From Aselliscus stoliczkanus (lineage: Eukaryota; Chordata; Mammalia; Chiroptera; Hipposideridae), in assembly GCA_033961575.1 (NCBI GenBank), contig CM066732.1, positions 99,749,187 to 99,813,186 on the forward strand: a stretch of DNA of 64,000 nt. The letters are read 5' to 3'. Under the pieces are notes generated by a model. That model saw only the letters and a list, made by a program, of their open reading frames with translations, made no database searches and was not told the origin of the DNA. Both the position numbers and the translations under genes were made by a program. Below are positions 1 to 10,075 of this stretch, piece after piece (position 1 is the first letter of the stretch; the number at the start of each line of letters is the position of its first letter).

Positions 1-147
1 GTTTTAAAATCTGCACATGCATATGGGATTATAATTTATTAAACATTATATACTATTATATGAAATACTTAACTTGGCATCCAAGACCACACTTTATATT
101 ATATGTGTTTGATTCATATTTGTTAATTATAAAAAATGTCAAATTCA

Positions 148-263
148 GGGCCGGCCGAGTGGCTTGGTGGTTAAGAGCTGGCTTGGGAAGCCAGTGGCCC
201 CGGTTCAGATCCCACATGTGAGGGCCAGTCACACTAACCTCAAAAAAAAACAAAACAAAAAAC
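148..263 (+). mobile_element. tRNA-derived SINE, short monomeric form
   Basis: The head is GGGCCGGCCGAGTGGC, followed by a box A-like stretch (TGGCTTGGTGGTTAAG) and a box B-like stretch (GGTTCAGATCC), then a short body and an A-rich tail. The 10-base direct repeat GTCAAATTCA flanks it at 138-147 and 264-273, as expected for an L1-mobilised insertion. It is about 115 bp long and non-coding. The translated frame on the opposite strand here is meaningless. Confidence 0.9.
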
Positions 264-309
264 GTCAAATTCAAATAATAACTGTTTTACATAGAAAGGT
301 AGTTAAGCA

Positions 310-485
310 CTCACATTTTGGAATTTTCTGACTCTTGAAATCCTAGCTTTATCACTGCTAGCTGTGTACTTTTGAGTATCAATTGCCTTATCTTTAAAGT
401 GATGAAAATAATAACTATTTCATTAGGTTGCTATGAAGATTAAATAACACTAACCTGTAACTGGAACCTGACAGACACTCAATAG
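310..485 (+). repeat. MIR (ancient tRNA-SINE) remnant
   Basis: The text follows the MIR core in order: CTAGCTGTGTACTTTTGAG, a TTGCCTTATCT stretch, an AAAATAATAACTATTTCATT stretch, then GATTAAATAACA and a closing CTGACAGACACTCAATA. The call rests on recognition of the mammal-wide consensus. The copy is diverged, as expected for an old element. Confidence 0.75.
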
Positions 486-725
486 TGTGTATAAAATATA
501 ATCATCATCATCATCATTGTTGTAATTATTTTTAATTTTGAGCCTTATTTCCCATTTCAGTGAGATGTGCTCCGCTACTTAAAACTTTTTTAACCCTAAC
601 CAGACACTTCTGTAATGGCTTTAACATACCCTAAAATTGTAGCTCTGTGGATTCATCGCTGAACAGTTTAATTTTAAGATTTTTAAGTGTTCTTGATTAG
701 GGATTGTGCAGTATTCTTCTTCTTT

Positions 726-759
<34 letters not shown>

Positions 760-3190
760 CCATCAGCATTATTTTATCAATCATCATCATTTGAACTAGC
801 TAACACATAGCACACACTAGTTTTTGAGTCAATGAATGCATGGGTGAATGAGAAGTGAAATCTTTTTTTTATATCTGTTAAAAGAGTATAATAATAAGAA
901 AAACTGCATGGTATATTCAGCATCTGAGTTTATATTTATTTTAGTTTTGTTCAGATTGATATTACTATATCAACTATTGAGGACCAACAAGCGAGTAAAA
1001 AGGTTGACTTAATACTTAACTGTGTTAATGCAAATGAAAGTCAAATGCTTTCATGGCATATAATAGGAAGGTCAGTTTTACATTAGCTCGAATGAAGAAG
1101 AGTGATGGAGACTTGAATCCCCAAGGTATACCATGGTTTAGGCATGTCAAACTCAACAGAATCTATGTCAAGCTAGTCATACCATGTTTGGGCTGTCAGT
1201 GGAGATTCATTTTCAGCAAAACAGTATCATCCATCACATTACATTTCACTAATTTGAATTTTATTGGTTCATTGTATTTATTTAATAAACTGCTTTGTTT
1301 TTTTAATTATACAAGAATTAATAAGTGTAAGAATATATAAGTTCATAGCTTTCACATGCCAGTATTTAAGTAACATAATAAAATAATTTCAGACTTGGAG
1401 TTCGGAAGACTTATTTTCCTTTCATAGGATACCATGCCTTCCTCAAATTTGTGTAAGTACCATATGACCCAAGTACTTATTCAGTAAAACTCCATTTGAG
1501 CACAGCTTGTTAGCCTGTAGATTTGGATATATATGCCCTCTGAAACATCGCAGCAAAATAGCAAAGCCCAATATATCAGAGTTAATCTGTGATGCAGGCA
1601 TCAGTCCAGCTGGTGCATTCTACTGCTGTGAGTGCTTCATTTGATTTTTAGTGGTAATTTATGTGGCATTCAGATTGAGGTATTGCGTGGGAATAACAAA
1701 ATAGACTCAAGTCCTGAGCTGCCCAATTCTCCTCCTAGGAGCCACCATGGGAAGATGCACATTCTTGGGCTTGAGACAGTTGGCAATTATTTGTTCCTCT
1801 CTCCTCTTCCACATTTGTATGAACTCTCTTGAATAAATAATGAACAACTTCTTTTTCACTCCACTAACTAAGTCTCATAATTAGAATTTGCTACTTCTTT
1901 TAATACATTCAATTATCTGCTGATTCAAGCATCTTCAGGTCAAATGCATTAGAAAACAGCTAATTATACCCTTTCCCAAGGGGAACAAAATCTTTAAATT
2001 TAATTAAAAGACCTTAACTCAACTCTTTCACATTAGGGTCTACTTCCCAATGGATTTTTTACAGGGTGACTTAAAGAACTAAGCTCAATATTAAAATTAG
2101 TAACATCTATTACTTGTTATTTCTTCTTTAAAACTATTTTTGGTTGGAGGATACTTTGATCATTAATTCTATTCTCTCAATTATGCATCTGCATTCACTC
2201 TTAAAAGCACAGATTAATTGAGAAAGCTTGCTTGCTAGTTTTAAAGTTGTTTATTTTCCATATACTGTGCCATAAAAGCACCTTAAATGCAGACTACCAT
2301 TTCTCAGCCTGAATATTCTCTTTGACATACTAATCAACACGTAGGCAAAGGTGGCAGAAAGAAAATCTTAAAAGAAGAGAGAAACATACTAAGCACCACA
2401 TCTGAGACTTGCAGGGTTCAAATATATAGGATATTCTGACTTTTATGAGAGAAAGCCATAGATATATTTTTCCATTTCCTCCTTTCTAAATTGGGAAATT
2501 GGAATAGAAGGAGCTATCTTGGTTTAATATCTTCCGGGAGAGCATAAAAAATCAAGGCAAATCATGTGTATTTTTCTTTATTTTTATGAATATCACTCTT
2601 TTTTTTTTTACTTAGAACTTGTTTTTTTTTAAATAAAAAATTGATCTTATATGAAAAGGGGAATCCAGATGTTGAAGAGAAGAAAGCAACCTGAAAAGAA
2701 GCAGTTACGTGTTTAGGTGAGTTTCTTCCTCTCATCCATTTTCTCTCTGTTTCTTTCTTCTTCCCATCCTGCCTCCCTCCCTTCCTTTTCTTCTTTTCCC
2801 TCCTCTTCCTCCTACTTCCCACAGTTTTTTTCCTTTTCTTTTCGTTTGGCCAAAAAAGAAAATGGTTAATTACGTGAGCAGCATGTTGATACCTCAAGGT
2901 GGCTATGATGAGACAAACCCATTGCCACTCCTATTCCTTGCTTGTTTGAATCAAGTCCTAGGAGAGTAATTAATGATACTAATTGTTCTTAGTGATTCAG
3001 TAAATAGGCATTGGGGAGCCATTGGAGATTTTTGAACAGAAAAATGACAAGTGATTTTTTTTAGGAACACTTCTGTGAATGATGGGCAGGAAGAATTAGA
3101 ATTGGAAGGTGGTAGACTCAGTAGACGAGTTTATAATTGTCAGGCAGAAGGTGTCAAGGGTTTCAAATATCCCAGCACACTGTAAGTGGA
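486..3190. other. Mostly unique AT-rich sequence, no gene seen
   Basis: No open frame of interest and no recognisable splice or promoter arrangement. It contains two ATC/TCATCA microsatellites (about 500-519 and 721-762) and a polypyrimidine stretch at about 2735-2830. The 111-residue minus-strand frame over that stretch is low-complexity Lys/Arg sequence and is not a credible protein. Confidence 0.6.
721..762. repeat. (ATC)n trinucleotide microsatellite
   Basis: An almost uninterrupted run of ATC units of about 40 bp, with a shorter relative at about 500-519. It is not in a reading frame of any credible gene. Confidence 0.9.
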
Positions 3191-3194
3191 AAGA

Positions 3195-3327
3195 GCTATA
3201 TACGATGTCAGAGGGATAGTAGACTGTGGGGTGGGGGTGTGTGGTTCTCACTTTGTGAGGGTGTAAATGTCTAACAATGACATTGTTTTATACACCTGAA
3301 ACTAATTAAAAAAAATTTAAAAAAGAA
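3195..3327 (+). mobile_element. L1 3'-UTR fragment
   Basis: Matches within this window to the L1 3' ends at 11.2-11.4 kb and 57.7-57.9 kb: a G-rich stretch, then CTCACTTTGTGAGGGTG, then ATTGTTTTATACACCTGAAA and an A-rich tail. It is a heavily 5'-truncated insertion holding only the last roughly 130 bp. Confidence 0.65.
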
Positions 3328-3765
3328 AGTCAAAAGAAAGGACTTCATATTGAGAGACATTTAGGAAGAAGAACTAACCAGTGATAGATTAGATTAAGAA
3401 AATAATACAGGAGAGCCAAAGACTGTTTTTAGTTTTTAGGAGTGAATGATTAAGGAAAATAGAATTAAAAATGGGAGCTGAGCAGGAGAGAAGATTTGAT
3501 GAAGAGGGTAAATTCAATTTTAGGCATATTTCCATTCAAATATAAAACTACTTCTAGGTGAAAATGGCCAAATCAATTTGAGAAATTTGGAGAAATTGAG
3601 AAAAAAACAAACAAAACAACACAAACTCACAGGCTTGTTGACATAAACTCCCTGAAGTGCTTGATGCCTTAACCATTAGTTTATCTGCAAGTGTACTATG
3701 ATCTCATTTATCTTCCTTTGTTTATTTAGAAAACAATAAATTTAATGCAAAAAAATGAGTTATAC
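3328..3765. other. Unique sequence between repeats
   Basis: AT-rich with short A-runs. I see no gene, RNA or recognisable repeat. Confidence 0.5.
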
Positions 3766-3766
3766 G

Positions 3767-4286
3767 CATTCTGACAATTAAGTTCACGAAGTCATCCTAG
3801 AAAAAGTGCTACATACCTCATTGCTGAATATCACTATGGTCACCTTTGAAGTACTCTCCTTGGGAAGCTATGCACCAACACCAGTGCCTAGTCCACCCTT
3901 AAATGCAATTTTGGAATAATTTTCTGGAATGGCCATCAGAGCTGTCATTGTATTACCCTTCATGTCCTGAATGTCATCAAAATGTCTTCCTTTCAATATT
4001 TCCTTATCTTTGGGTAAAGAAAGAAATCATTGGGGACCAGATCAGATCAGTAGGAAGGGTATTCCAATACAGTTATTTGTTTACTGGCTAAAAACTCCCT
4101 CACAGACAGTGCCATGTGAGCTGGTGCATTGTTGTGATGCAAGAGTCATGAGTTATTGGCAAAAAGTTCAGGTCATCTAACTTTTTCACGCAGCCTTTTC
4201 ATCACTTCCAAATAGTAAACTTGATTAACTGTCCAGTTGGTACAAATTAATAATGAAAATCCCTCTGATATCAAAAAAAGGTTTGA
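3767..4286 (-). pseudogene. Mariner element copy 1, 5'-truncated, decayed transposase
   Basis: The right terminal inverted repeat lies at about 3767-3795 (ACAATTAAGTTCACGAAGTC). The minus strand then reads the second half of a mariner transposase, in broken frames. The region normally holding the second catalytic Asp reads His-His-Asn-Asn, while the Asp of the third motif (Pro-Asn-Asp-Phe-Phe) is kept. The left end stops near 4286 with no matching inverted repeat, so the copy is truncated. A second copy lies at 4989-5687 in the opposite orientation. Mariner moves by cut-and-paste between TA dinucleotides. This copy cannot make a functional enzyme. The family name within mariner is not certain. 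Confidence 0.8.
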
Positions 4287-4555
4287 GTTCAGGCCTAGGT
4301 TAGGCACTGCTTCAGCCTCTGAGAAGAGGTGCGAGGGTGGGAACAGAAGACTGAGTCACCATACTCACTACCTGAACAACTCACAGGCTTTTATGCCTCC
4401 ACAGAGCTGGTCCCTCAATCTGCAATTCCCATTCTCCTCTTTACCACCTATGGATTTGAGCTGAATGCTGGCACCTTTTGAATAGAGCATCCTGGGGAGG
4501 AAATTCTCCCTCAAAAAAGGAGGAATAATTGTCAGAGAAAGTCACAATAGTATGA
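4287..4555. other. Unassigned sequence between the mariner copies
   Basis: Slightly richer in GC than its surroundings. A 75-residue plus-strand frame starts inside mariner copy 1 and runs through it, but nothing about it resembles a known protein. Confidence 0.4.
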
Positions 4556-4559
4556 CACT

Positions 4560-4742
4560 TATACTACCTAATATTTGAAGCAGAGCACTATGCCTTACAA
4601 CTGTATGAGGTCAGTGCCTTTATCTTTATTTCACTAATGAAAAACAAGTTGCCAAAAGCTACACAGTTGTAATTAGCAATGCCAATGTTTCAATCTAAGT
4701 CTCTCAGATTTAAACTCCTTGCTTTTAACCATTACGCTCTTA
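4560..4742 (-). repeat. MIR remnant, reverse orientation
   Basis: Reads as reverse-complement MIR: a GAGGTCAGTGCC stretch, an ATTTCACTAATGAAAAACA stretch equivalent to 'cccattttacagatgag', then GCCAAAAGCTACACAG and CCTTGCTTTTAACCATTACG. It is diverged but in the correct order. Confidence 0.7.
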
Positions 4743-4988
4743 GGAAACGACTTCTCTTCTCAAATCTTGGTGAATATATGAAATAAGAAATACTTAAGCT
4801 AATTACGATTGGTATTGGCCATCTTGGGCATCCTCTTCCCTGGTTAGTGCTGCTAGAAACACACTATACAATCTATTAGAAGAGGCTGGAGTCAGGGAGC
4901 AAATAGTGATGGTTTTATTATCTCACCAGATATTTAACACATCTTTTACATTCCTTTAATCAAAGAATTCCAAATGTATCACTTTATA

Positions 4989-5687
4989 TGAGGTCTGACG
5001 ATTAAGTTGGTGACCTTGCAACAACGCTGCTAACTTTTTTTTGTTTTGTTTTGTTTTGTTTTTGAGGGCAGTGTCACTGACCCTCATGTGGGACCCAAAC
5101 CGGGGCTGCTGGCTTTCCAAGCCAGCGTTTAACCACCGCGCCACTCGGCTGGCCCTAACTTTTTTTTTGATATTGGAGGGATTATTCATTATGAATTTGT
5201 ACCAACGGGACAAATAGTTAGCCAAGTTTACTATTTGGAAGTGCTGAAAAGGCTGTGTGAGAAAGTTAGACAACCTGAACTTTTTGCCAACAATTCATGG
5301 CTCTTGCATCACAACAATGCACCACAGCTCACATGGCACTGTCTGTGAGGGACTTTTTAGCCAGTAAACAAATGACTGTATTGGAACACCCGCTCTACTC
5401 ACCTGACCTGGCCCCCAATTACTTCTTTCTTTACCTGAAGATAAAGGAAATATTAAAAGGAAGACATTTTGATGACATTCAGGACATGAAGGGTAATACA
5501 ATGACAGCTCTGATGGCCATTCCAGAAAAATTATTCCAAAATTGCTTTTAAGGGTGGATATGGTCCTGGCATATGTGCATAGCTTTCCAAGGGTAGTACT
5601 TAGAAGGTGATGATAGGTGATATTCAGCAATGAGGTATGTAGAACTTTTTCTAGGATGAGTTCCCGAACTTAATTGTCCAACTTTGT
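4989..5687 (+). pseudogene. Mariner element copy 2, internally deleted, with nested SINE
   Basis: The left terminal repeat (GGTCTGACGATTAAGTTGG) begins near 4992 and the right one (CGAACTTAATTGTCCAACTT) ends near 5685, pairing imperfectly. After about 45 bp of 5' sequence the element jumps to the middle of the transposase, so roughly the first half of the coding region is missing. That is a deletion-derivative structure. The remaining frame at 5297-5551 covers the region around the last two catalytic positions. The second Asp position reads Asn, the third reads Tyr, and an extra CA near 5321-5326 shifts frame relative to copy 1. A SINE interrupts it at 5043-5154. Non-autonomous and dead. Confidence 0.8.
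5043..5154 (-). mobile_element. tRNA SINE inserted in mariner copy 2
   Basis: On the plus strand it begins with a TTTTG-rich tail, then GAGGGCAGTGTCACTGACCC, and ends with CCACTCGGCTGGCCC. CTAAC followed by a T-run flanks it at about 5030-5042 and 5155-5168 as target-site duplication. It dates after the mariner copy. Confidence 0.9.
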
Positions 5688-5754
5688 ATTTAGGCTACAC
5701 ATCAAGTTAGTTTACCATCCAGGGGTCTTTGCAATTTAGTTCTACATTATTAAC

Positions 5755-5880
5755 CCAAATTTATTCAATTCATTTCAAAATCCACAGACATTTTTATGGA
5801 GAGCTAGGAATATGCCAGGCACTATAACGGGGAGGAGAAACAAAGGTGAAATAAACACATTTCTCCAGGATTCCACTGAC
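5755..5880 (-). repeat. Probable L2 3'-end fragment
   Basis: The order of ATTCAATTCATTTC, GACATTTTTATGGAGAGC, then TATGCCAGGCACTATAACGG resembles reverse-complement L2 ('caaatatttattgagcgcc...tgccaggcactgtgctaggc'). Diverged, so moderate confidence. Confidence 0.5.
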
Positions 5881-6853
5881 TGATCATTTGCATTTAAAGG
5901 TAATATTCTAACTGCTATATTGAAGGTGTATTCCAAGTACGATCAAAACAGAGACAAAAACAATACATTGCTGAAGAGGTGGGATAAGATAACAGAGAAT
6001 ATGAAATCTGAGCTGGGTATAGAAATATGAGTAAAAGTTTATCAGGCATTTCAAGGATCAGCAAAGCAGTGTGAGAGTGAAATAGCATAGTGTGTTCAAA
6101 TAATGGCAGGAGCTCAAAGAACCAACGGATTATGTGCATGGGGGGAAACAGGAAAAGGAGGCTTGACCTGCAGGCCTGGAGCCAGATTATGAAGGTCTTT
6201 GCACGCCATGCTGAGGATTAAACAATAACTATAGTTTGGGGGGGATTTTTAATTAAAATTTATTTTCTTTTTAGCATTTGCCCTCAGGTATGTGTATGAC
6301 AAAACTGTAGAATTTTAGTTTGCCTGTGTCCCTTGGCTGGCTGTAGAGCAATCTCTTGTCCATATTGCAGGAAGAACCAGAGAGAAATTCTTTCTTCTCA
6401 ATCTCCTAATAGATTTAATTTTGTGCATCTTTAAACCTGAGGTGAGTACATATGATTTCATCTGCCAGATTTTCTGGGGGGAATAAAACAGATTACACCA
6501 TGAGTTTTAAGAAGGGGAATTTTGTTGTTGAAAAGCTTGCTCTGGCAGGGAGCATCAAGATGAATTGAGAAGGAACCTTTCTCCTTTTCCCTTACATAAG
6601 TTTTTAATCCAGTCATAATTTTCTCTTCATTGTACTCCAACAAAACATGCTAATTCCTGAGTCTAGCCTCATCCTCTTCTCATGTTCTTCATTCTACCTT
6701 CTTAGGGACAGAGTGCTTTTTCCCTCTTCCAAATCCAATACTCTCTCTCCTTTAGGTAGAAGCAAGTCTTGACCTCTCAATAGGATGTCAGATTCTTCAG
6801 AAGCAAGCTCTGTGACAAGGATTCCTGAGCAAGTGATTTATTAAGAAATGTTC
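5881..6853. other. Unique sequence, no gene seen
   Basis: Only short non-conserved frames on either strand. No recognisable repeat beyond short T/A runs. Confidence 0.5.
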
Positions 6854-7300
6854 TGGGCTGGCCAAGTGGCTCAGTTGGTTAAGAGTTGGCTTGGGAGTGC
6901 GAGCTCTGAGCAGCAGAGCTCTGGTTTGGATCCCACATGGGCCAGTGACACTGTGCCCTCTACAGCTAAGATTATGAACAACAGCTCTACCTGGAGCTGG
7001 GCTGCTGTGAGTTGCAGGCAATGGTGTATGCTGCAGTGGGGCTGCAGTGGGCTGCCATAAACTACTGTGAGCAGCGGGCAGCTGGCATGAGCTGCTGTGA
7101 GCCACCATGAGTGGCTGTCCAATGGCCATGGCCGATCTGCCTCAGCTGGGAAGAGCGCAATGATCACAGTACCAACATGGGCCAGTGAAGCAACGTCCTC
7201 CACAACTAGACTGAAGAAAAAAAGGACAGCAACTTGTCTGTTCCCCTTCCCCAATTCCCCAACGCTGTACCCCTCCTCCAATTTCCCAATAAAATCTTTA
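6854..7300 (+). mobile_element. Long tRNA-derived SINE with polyadenylation-like 3' end
   Basis: Box A-like (TGGCTCAGTTGGTTAAGAG) and box B-like (GGTTTGGATCC) sequences form the head. A roughly 300-bp GC-rich body with CTG/CAG-like low complexity follows, then a conserved tail starting CAACTAGACTGAAGAA, a CTTGTCTGTTCCCCTTCCCC pyrimidine stretch and CCAATAAAATCTTT. The target-site duplication AAGAAATGTTC lies at 6843-6853 and 7419-7429. Copies of the same long form are at 45022, 53568 and 61530. Open frames over the body, including a 203-residue one on the minus strand, come from composition. Confidence 0.9.
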
Positions 7301-7329
7301 AAAAGAAAGAAAGAAAGAAAGAAAGAAAG

Positions 7330-7421
<92 letters not shown>
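7301..7421. repeat. (AAAG)n microsatellite grown from a SINE tail
   Basis: About 120 bp of AAAG units with two GAGAAAG interruptions, sitting exactly between the SINE AATAAA end and the downstream target-site duplication. It is therefore the expanded A-tail of the SINE. Confidence 0.95.
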
Positions 7422-7422
<1 letters not shown>

Positions 7423-7429
7423 AATGTTC

Positions 7430-8425
7430 CCAGGAAAAAATGGCAAAGACAGGGAAGAGGAAAAAGCCAAACAAGGGTTCATTCCTTAGCTTGATCCTAC
7501 AGGAAGCTTTGGAGGACAGATTATACTTCTAGTTTGTCTTGCCTCTGTACAAGGGGGCTGGACTTTTATACTCCCACACCAGTCAATCATTGGCTGTTGG
7601 CTTCTCTCAGGTGGGCGGTTTCGGCTGTGTAAACTACTAGGGGCTTCTGATTCTCCGCACTTGCAGACAAAGTTGCTCCACTAACTCAGGGCCAGTCCTC
7701 TGAAAACAGTTCCAGATGGAAACCATTAGAAGCAAAGCCCACAGAAGTTGGGGGTTGTATTAACAAAATGGGTAGAGGAGATTCCAGGGGACCTGGATGG
7801 AGCAATGGCAGGTTGTAGTAGAATAAGAAAGCACTCCTTCCCTGCTCCAGTCCAACTGGCTTATTCCTGAAAATTCTCTGGGAGTTATTTTATCAGACAA
7901 TGAACCTTTGCTTCTGTGGGGTGTTGGCTGGTGCCTAGCCTACTACTATGAATGTAGAATGATAGCATCTTTCCCAAGTAATCTTGGGTCTCCAGGAAAA
8001 ATTCAATCTGATTCATCCCCTTCAGATTCCTTCAAATCTGAAGAACCAACCAAAGTCTAGAGAAGCTCCTTACAGTATGAGTATTTATTTGAGTCAGTTC
8101 TGGGGCCCATTTCACTTCTAATAGGAACCCTATACTATTCCTTAGAGTCTAAACAACTCCTAGAGCTCAAGGGTGTGAGGTAATACATCCATCAATCCAA
8201 GTATAAAACAACAGGAATGAAGACTAATTTAGTCAGCTGATGGCAGAGCATCAAGGACCCTTGGTGACTCCAAAATGAAGTGTGGCAACATGGAACCCAT
8301 TCAAATGTAATAGCTCTCCCAAGTTAGTACATTGGAAACTGGCTCAATGAAAACATTTTAAAATGAAAAGTATAGTAGAAAATTGACTGTCAGCCACGTG
8401 AGGTGAAGTAGGCTTTTTCCTTCTC
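7430..8425. other. Unique sequence, no gene seen
   Basis: No coding potential and no recognised repeat. Composition is more balanced than the surrounding AT-rich sequence. Confidence 0.5.
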
Positions 8426-8429
8426 AATA

Positions 8430-8600
8430 TTTATTTATTTATTTATTTACTTATTTATTTATTTATATCTGAGCCATCCTGCCACCTGTTGGCAGCTTAG
8501 CGGCTGCTCAGCTCAGGCTGGGAATCCAACTGGCAACCCTGTTGCTCACAGCTTGCCCTCTTGAGTGAGTTCTTAACCAACTGAGTCATTCAGCTGGCCC
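8430..8600 (-). mobile_element. tRNA SINE, 'ACAGGTGGCAGG' form
   Basis: The plus strand starts with an (ATTT)n tail, then TGAGCCATCCTGCCACCTGT and TTGGCAGCTTAGCGG, and ends CCAACTGAGTCATTCAGCTG. It is the reverse of a SINE whose 3' part ends in a CCAACAGGTGGCAGGATGGC-type sequence. A likely target-site duplication is CTCAATATTTA / CTCAATTTTTA. Confidence 0.85.
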
Positions 8601-9052
8601 TCCTCAATTTTTAATAAATGGATAGCAATCTAAGACATTTACATGTAGAACAAGGCCTGGAAAATTGCTTAACTAAAGCACCTTTCAGTCTAGGCTGGTA
8701 GGAACAAAGCGATGCCCATCAACTTTCTTTTTAAGCCAAACACAAAATGAATACCTTGTATTTATACATGTACTTCCTCCCTTATATTATGACCTTTTTT
8801 GAGGGGGAAAAAAAACTTGGAGAAAGTCTGTACGTTGCTTATATGTATAATCTTCCCTGTTGTCTGCTGTTAAGATGATAAACAGTAACAACATTCTTTT
8901 TGTGAAACAAATGGCCAGTCAAGGGGCACCTAGGTGCTTGTTATTGGCTACAGTGCAAAAGAGGAGGTCAGCATATATCCTACAGCCCAACTCTGTTCAT
9001 ATTTCTTTCTAACTTTGTCTTCTTACCTTGACCTTTTTAGGTCTAGGGACCT
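8601..9052. other. Unique sequence between SINEs
   Basis: AT-rich; no gene or repeat recognised. Confidence 0.5.
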
Positions 9053-9067
9053 GAGAATCTGGCTTCA

Positions 9068-9220
9068 TTTTTTTTTTTTTCTTTTTAAGCTGAGCCATCC
9101 TGCCACCTGTTGGCAGCTCAGCGGCAGCTCAGCTCGAGCTGGGCATCAAACTGCTATTGCTCAGAGCTCAGTTTGCAATCTTGAGTGAGCTCTTAACCAA
9201 CTGAGCCACTCGGCCGGCCC
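9068..9220 (-). mobile_element. tRNA SINE, 'ACAGGTGGCAGG' form
   Basis: Same form as at 8430: T-run, TGAGCCATCCTGCCACCTGT, then CCACTCGGCCGGCCC at the head. AGAATCTG occurs at 9054-9061 and 9222-9229 as a short target-site duplication. Confidence 0.9.
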
Positions 9221-9229
9221 AAGAATCTG

Positions 9230-9945
9230 TATTCTTAATGTTTGTCCAAATTTTCTGGTTGGAATACTGAGAGAAAGAGCTGTTAGAGCCACCAGATATC
9301 TTGGATTAAATATATTTAATTATCAATCATTTAAAAACAAGGAAATACTCCATGTCAATATCAACTCTCAGTAACCTATAAATAATCTCTACTTCCTTCT
9401 TGTTATATGCACTATCATGAATCACACCTCCCCTCTCCTCTTTTTAAAAGTTTATTTACCCCTCTGAAATATATTGGAACCAAGGTTGAAGTATTTGAGG
9501 CTTTAGATTACCGCTAAATTTTGCACAAAATACTATACAATTTGGAGTGAGTCACTGTTCTTTAGGCGATGGAGGTTAGAGTCAGAATAATTAATAAAAA
9601 TTACAAAGGTTGGCAGCAGGAAATGTCAGGGAGCTGAGAGCATAATTAAGGTATTTATGACAAACATCTTAGCACAAGACAGAAAAAAAAATCAAACAGA
9701 AACCAAGTTTCCTTTTCTTAATATAAGTCTAACATGAAATGTTTGCCTAAGATAAAATGGTACTCCCTATCGTTTCTGTAAGAGTTTACTATCGTGTAGA
9801 ACTATTTAGAAAAATGATTGTTTATTATGATTTATGATTAGGGTCATATTAATATCTTCATGCTATTCTAGTTTTAATGTATTAGCTATTTTAATTACTT
9901 GGACCTCATTACTTTAAGAACAAATATATTCTTGTTATCACAACA
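9230..9945. other. Unique AT-rich sequence
   Basis: No gene, RNA or repeat recognised. Confidence 0.5.
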
Positions 9946-9947
9946 TC

Positions 9948-10075
9948 TCTTCATTTATTCACAAAACAAGCATTTATTGAGCACTTCCTGCCTTCCAGGT
10001 GCAGTCATGCACTCTGCATTCAGTGATAAGAGGCACAGTCCTTCCTCTTGAGCTGTTCACAGTCTAGTCAACTGT
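9948..10075 (-). repeat. Probable L2 3'-end fragment
   Basis: CATTTATTCACAAAACAAGC, ATTTATTGAGCACTTCCTGC, then GAGCTGTTCACAGTCTAGTC follow the reverse-complement L2 tail order. Diverged but recognisable. Confidence 0.6.

Noticed and set aside
148..263. tRNA gene
   Set aside because: The A and B boxes are tRNA-like but there is no foldable acceptor stem or anticodon arm, and the element is flanked by a TSD. It is a SINE, and the same holds for the other copies.
724..761. CRISPR-like direct repeats
   Set aside because: It is a simple ATC microsatellite with no spacers. The same applies to other tandem tracts.
2562..2897. 111-residue Lys/Arg-rich frame
   Set aside because: Lies over a polypyrimidine stretch. 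Low complexity, no motif.
3001..3130. Possible LINE-2/LINE-3 fragment (GAGCCATTGGAGATTTTTGA)
   Set aside because: The phrase is suggestive but too short and diverged for me to support a family call.
5297..5630. Frames of 84 and 111 residues on opposite strands
   Set aside because: Only the plus strand follows the mariner transposase; the minus frame is its shadow. Neither is a host gene.
6871..7482. A 203-residue open frame on the minus strand
   Set aside because: It is the translation of an (AAAG)n tract and the body of the long SINE. Phe/Ser/Leu repeats dominate and no domain is present.
7097..7494. Lys/Glu-rich plus-strand frames
   Set aside because: Read directly through the (AAAG)n microsatellite. 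Repetitive by construction.
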